Source of the DNA: Nemertoderma westbladi
Lineage: Eukaryota > Xenacoelomorpha > Nemertodermatida > Nemertodermatidae
Length of the DNA: 20,794 bases
Assembly: GCA_032718475.1 (NCBI GenBank)
Contig: JAUCBJ010007993.1
Span: 1 to 20,794, forward strand
Reading direction: 5' to 3'
Below, one piece after another: positions 18,487-20,794 of the stretch (positions are counted from its first letter, which is position 1; each line of letters starts with the position of its first letter). The position numbers and the translations under genes are program-made. The notes beneath the pieces are model-generated. The model did not search any database. It was not told where the DNA came from and saw only the letters and a list, made by a program, of their open reading frames with translations.

Positions 18487-18497
18487 TATATAAATAT
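18487..18497 (+). promoter_or_regulatory. TATA-like box upstream of U2
   Basis: TATATAAATAT lies about 20-30 bp before the U2 start. A proximal sequence element would be expected around -50 to -60, but I cannot pick one confidently in the AT-rich flank. Confidence 0.4.
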
Positions 18498-18516
18498 AAC
18501 AGAGGCACTTCTAATT

Positions 18517-18705
18517 ATCGCTTCTCGGCCTTTTGGCTAAGATCATGTGTAGTATCTGTTCTTGTCAGCTTAATATCTGGCACACTGCTCACTGAGCAGT
18601 TCCAATATTAAACTGATTTTTGCAGTGCGGCTGTGAGTAAGGGGCTTGCTCCACTCCAGCCACGGGTTGGCCTGGTATTGCACTGCCTCCAGGTCCGGCC
18701 CACAC
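18517..18705 (+). ncRNA. U2: U2 spliceosomal snRNA
   Basis: U2 pairs with the intron branch point in the spliceosome. The 5' end ATCGCTTCTCGGCCTTTTGG is near-universal. The branch-point recognition sequence GTGTAGTATCTGTTCTT and an Sm-type site GATTTTTG are intact. Differences from human or fly U2 keep base pairing: stem IIa GTCAG/CTGGC, stem IIb ACTGCTC/GAGCAGT with loop ACT, stem III GGCTG..GAGT/ACTC.CAGCC, stem IV CCTGG/CCAGG around TATTGCACTGCCT. Such paired changes argue for a functional gene rather than a retropseudogene, and no A-tail follows. One unusual base is AAGATCATGTG where AAGATCAAGTG is usual. The 3' end is placed by the usual length of about 188 nt and is uncertain because a strong hairpin overlaps it (next entry). 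Confidence 0.93.
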
Positions 18706-18723
18706 CCACCTTCGGGTGGGTGT
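18702..18723 (+). other. UUCG-loop hairpin at U2 3' end
   Basis: ACACCCACC, TTCG, GGTGGGTGT form a perfect 9-bp stem capped by a UUCG tetraloop, starting right after U2 stem-loop IV. It is not part of the standard U2 fold. It could extend the mature RNA in this lineage, aid 3' processing of the precursor, or be fortuitous. Confidence 0.75.
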
Positions 18724-19044
18724 CACAAATCAAAATCTTAATAACGAACGATGTTTATTCTAAATACTTTCCACGAGTTAATTATTTTTGTATGCCATAT
18801 TATGTATTTCGTAAATTTTGTAGGACAATTAGATTCGATTTGAGTAATGTGGAGCTTTATGCAATGTATCTAACTCAAATTGTTGACTATAATATACTAA
18901 CTAACTACCAAACAAAAATCGCCAAAAGACACTAAGTCATCACAGTAGCCCTAGCCCCAATCGGTGGGGTAGTAAGATAATCAATTTCTGGTGAATATCT
19001 CAGATCCTTGATAGATCCGTAGATGTCAAATAACTGTAGCTTGT
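18724..19044. other. noncoding stretch after U2
   Basis: AT-rich sequence without a recognisable gene. Open frames that run in from U2 are artefacts of the RNA gene. A snRNA 3' box could lie just after 18723, but no close match is evident. Confidence 0.5.
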
Positions 19045-19190
19045 AAATAACTGTAGTTGTACGCGGGCGAAGGTTGCACCCAACCAAACAGAGAACCGCA
19101 ACGGTACCGTTGATTGTGAACGGGTTCTGGGCAGTGTACCGCGCGCCGGCTTACCGCTAGACTAACCATTGGGTCCAACCAAACTACCTG
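19045..19190 (-). mobile_element. tRNA-derived SINE-like head (minus)
   Basis: On the minus strand, GGTTAGTCTAGCGGTAAG near 19168-19150 resembles a tRNA A-box region (cf. TGGTCTAGTGGTTAG), and CCCGTTCACAATC about 40 bp further (19124-19112) resembles a degenerate B-box. Spacing fits a tRNA-like head, but the sequence does not fold convincingly as a functional tRNA. Confidence 0.35.
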
Positions 19191-19239
19191 TCTACGGGTA
19201 ATGACTGCTTGTTCAATAGAGGTGGATTAATGGGAGAGT

Positions 19240-19345
19240 AAGTGTCAGGGACAAGTGGCTGAACTGGTTAGCGCTACTGATGTGACCTGATAGCCCTAAA
19301 GTATGTAGCGCTGGTTCAACCCCCGGTGGCGTGCTTCCTCATTTT
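19240..19345 (+). mobile_element. tRNA-derived SINE-like head (plus)
   Basis: An A-box-like TGGCTGAACTGGTTAGCGC (from 19256) and a B-box-like GGTTCAACCCCC (19313-19324) are separated by the spacing of a tRNA promoter, with a T-run at 19342-19347 that could end Pol III transcription. Acceptor and T stems are poorly paired, so a SINE or tRNA relic is more likely than a working tRNA gene. Confidence 0.4.
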
Positions 19346-19349
19346 TTCC

Positions 19350-20259
19350 ATTTCTTAATCATAAAATTTAAATTTATATTACTTCATTAATTACAGTTGC
19401 ATGTAAGAGCTCAATTCCAATTAACTTACCCCCACACGCCACACACCCACAACCCTGCAAAAACTGCTTTTGAAACACATTGTTGTTGTTCTAGTTCTAT
19501 ACCTGATTTTAAAATCATTTTTCGAAATAAACATGACGTTATTTCATCCTTAATGGCATTGTTTTTTTTTATGGCGAAATAAATAAGAATATATCCCGCC
19601 ATGACCGTTATATATGATCACCGGCTTCAGATAGGAAATTTATTACTGTATTTTCAACGACCCATTGTCATTGACACACTAAAGGATTGTCGTTCGCACT
19701 GCATGTTAAAGTTTTCGGATTTAGGCATTATTTGATTCTCCCCACACCATGTTTATTTAATATCTGATACCCTTGCTGCCTTGCCTGTACGGTTACACTG
19801 TGTACGATGAGATGATGACTCATAATCACGCCATAATGGTGTCGTTCGGTCAATCCTACTGGTACGGTACTGTGGTACTATTGGTAGCCAGGGTCGAATG
19901 TTTACAGAGGTCGATGTTTTACTGTAGCCTATGCTTTATGTGCTATGCAGTACCGCTACCGGTACATGCTTGCATTGCCGATACTATTTCTGTTTAATTA
20001 ATAATAATACTGTAATCAGAGGTAAATACAGTAATTGAGTAATAGCGCAGTAATCTCTGGTAGTTAGCCATAGCCATCCAACCCATTGCATAATTTAATT
20101 AAATTATGAAACAAATCTATTGTATTTAACAGTTTAATTCTGATTTTATTATTTAATTAAAGCCTATGCCATACGTCGGTATCAGCCGAATTGAACGTCT
20201 TAAGCAACCAGATCATTAATATAAATAATTCATTAAAACTGCAAGGTAACATCTAAAAC
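19350..20259. other. noncoding, upstream of DES1
   Basis: No gene is supported. It is AT-rich, with a pyrimidine/CA-rich patch (19426-19455) and repeated TACCGGTA/GGTACTG words (19855-19970). The last part should include the DES1 5' UTR and promoter; no clear TATA box or splice acceptor was identified. Confidence 0.5.
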
Positions 20260-20794
20260 ATGGGTCAGCACGTATCGCGAGAGGATTTCCAGTGGATATA
20301 CACGGACGAACCCCATGCAACTCGTCGGAAAGCGATTCTAATAAAACATCCCGAGATAAAAACTCTATTCGCCTCCGTAGACAATTCGTTGAACTATATA
20401 GGATGCTTTATGGTGCTGTTTCAGATCATGATGTGTTGGTTATTGAGGGACTCCCCCTGGTGGGTCGTGTTGGTATTAGCTTACGTGTGCGGCGGCATTA
20501 TAAATCATTCGCTGACTCTAGTTATCCACGAGATAGCTCACGGACACAATTTCTCCTTTAAAAATCGCACGAAATTTATCTGCCGATTATTAGGAATGAT
20601 AATAAACCTACCGATAGGACTACCGGTTTCAATCTCCTTCCGTAAATGGCATCTCGATCACCATCGTTACATGTCGGACGAGATTATAGATACCGACATA
20701 CCGACGGATTGGGAAGGGCGCTTGTTCAACACGACCTTCCGTAAAGCCGTGTGGCTCCTCTTAAACCCACTCTTCTACGCCTTTCGACCGATGA
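20260..20794 (+). CDS. DEGS1: sphingolipid delta-4 desaturase (DES1), N-terminal part
   Basis: Converts dihydroceramide to ceramide by placing the 4,5 double bond, as an integral ER membrane enzyme of the fatty-acid desaturase family. The ATG at 20260 has a good context (A at -3, G at +4) and gives MGQHVSREDFQWIYTDEPHA, the family's conserved N-terminus. Gly2 with Ser6 fits N-myristoylation, known for mammalian DES1. PEIKTLF follows, then two hydrophobic segments (about residues 45-65 and 70-95). The first two histidine boxes are HEIAH (about residue 98) and HLDHH (about residue 137). DTDIPTDWEG and NPLFYAFRP also match. The window ends at about residue 178 of roughly 320, so the third box is outside. 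No intron interrupts these 535 bp. Confidence 0.95.
   Translation, partial: MGQHVSREDFQWIYTDEPHATRRKAILIKHPEIKTLFASVDNSLNYIGCFMVLFQIMMCWLLRDSPWWVVLVLAYVCGGIINHSLTLVIHEIAHGHNFSFKNRTKFICRLLGMIINLPIGLPVSISFRKWHLDHHRYMSDEIIDTDIPTDWEGRLFNTTFRKAVWLLLNPLFYAFRPM

Noticed and set aside
18517-18705. U2 as a retropseudogene
   Set aside because: No A-tail or truncation, and substitutions are compensated within stems IIa, IIb and III, so a functional gene is more likely.
18633-18935. 100-codon open frame overlapping U2
   Set aside because: It starts inside the U2 RNA gene and has no domain; the RNA gene explains the sequence.
19256-19330. A functional tRNA gene
   Set aside because: A- and B-box-like words are present but the acceptor and T stems do not pair well; called a SINE-like relic instead.
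20292-20561. 89-codon frame within DES1
   Set aside because: It is an alternative frame inside the clearly conserved desaturase coding sequence.

Overview
The window looks like nuclear DNA of an invertebrate metazoan, probably marine. It is AT-rich and carries spliced and apparently unspliced genes, a U2 spliceosomal RNA gene, several families of non-LTR retrotransposons (LINEs), tRNA-derived SINE-like copies, inverted-repeat DNA elements and long minisatellites. The frequent words TAGGCCTA and TACCGGTA recall echinoderm or hemichordate genomes, but that is only an impression; no species is claimed.

Layout. 1-1170 is noncoding with small repeats. 1174-2113 (minus) is a single-exon glutathionyl-hydroquinone reductase-like gene broken by a 4-bp tandem duplication. 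2207-2380 is a scrap of an integrase-like domain ending in a perfect 13-bp palindrome. 2430-3785 is AT-rich with no gene. 3786-10255 is one old 5'-truncated LINE copy, cut in two by a younger LINE of about 5 kb (4043-9004). The younger LINE keeps ORF1 (coiled coil, RNA-binding type) and ORF2 (PHD finger, endonuclease, reverse transcriptase), each with one in-frame nonsense codon. 10485-10763 (minus) is a tRNA-derived SINE. 11138-12600 is a third LINE of a different clade with an intact reverse transcriptase frame. 12601-13749 has no gene.

13750-15330 (minus) is a three-exon gene for a small ML-domain (GM2-activator/NPC2-like) lipid-binding protein. Its second intron holds a 32-bp minisatellite. 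15957-16671 is a 14-bp minisatellite of about 51 copies, followed by a 21-G run. 16867-18247 is an inverted-repeat DNA element. Inside it lie an RTE-like LINE fragment (minus) and a 213-bp nonautonomous transposon with an 8-bp target duplication; the other arm of the outer element preserves the empty site. 18517-18705 is a U2 snRNA gene with structure-conserving substitutions, a TATA-like box and an extra UUCG hairpin at its 3' edge. Two tRNA-like SINE heads lie back to back at 19045-19345. The window ends inside a sphingolipid delta-4 desaturase gene (DES1, 20260 onward).

The host genes are unrelated in function (quinone/glutathione chemistry, lipid transfer, splicing, ceramide synthesis) and nothing suggests co-regulation. 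The main story is layered transposon insertion and repeat expansion between ordinary genes. I did not find convincing evidence for an undescribed multi-gene system.
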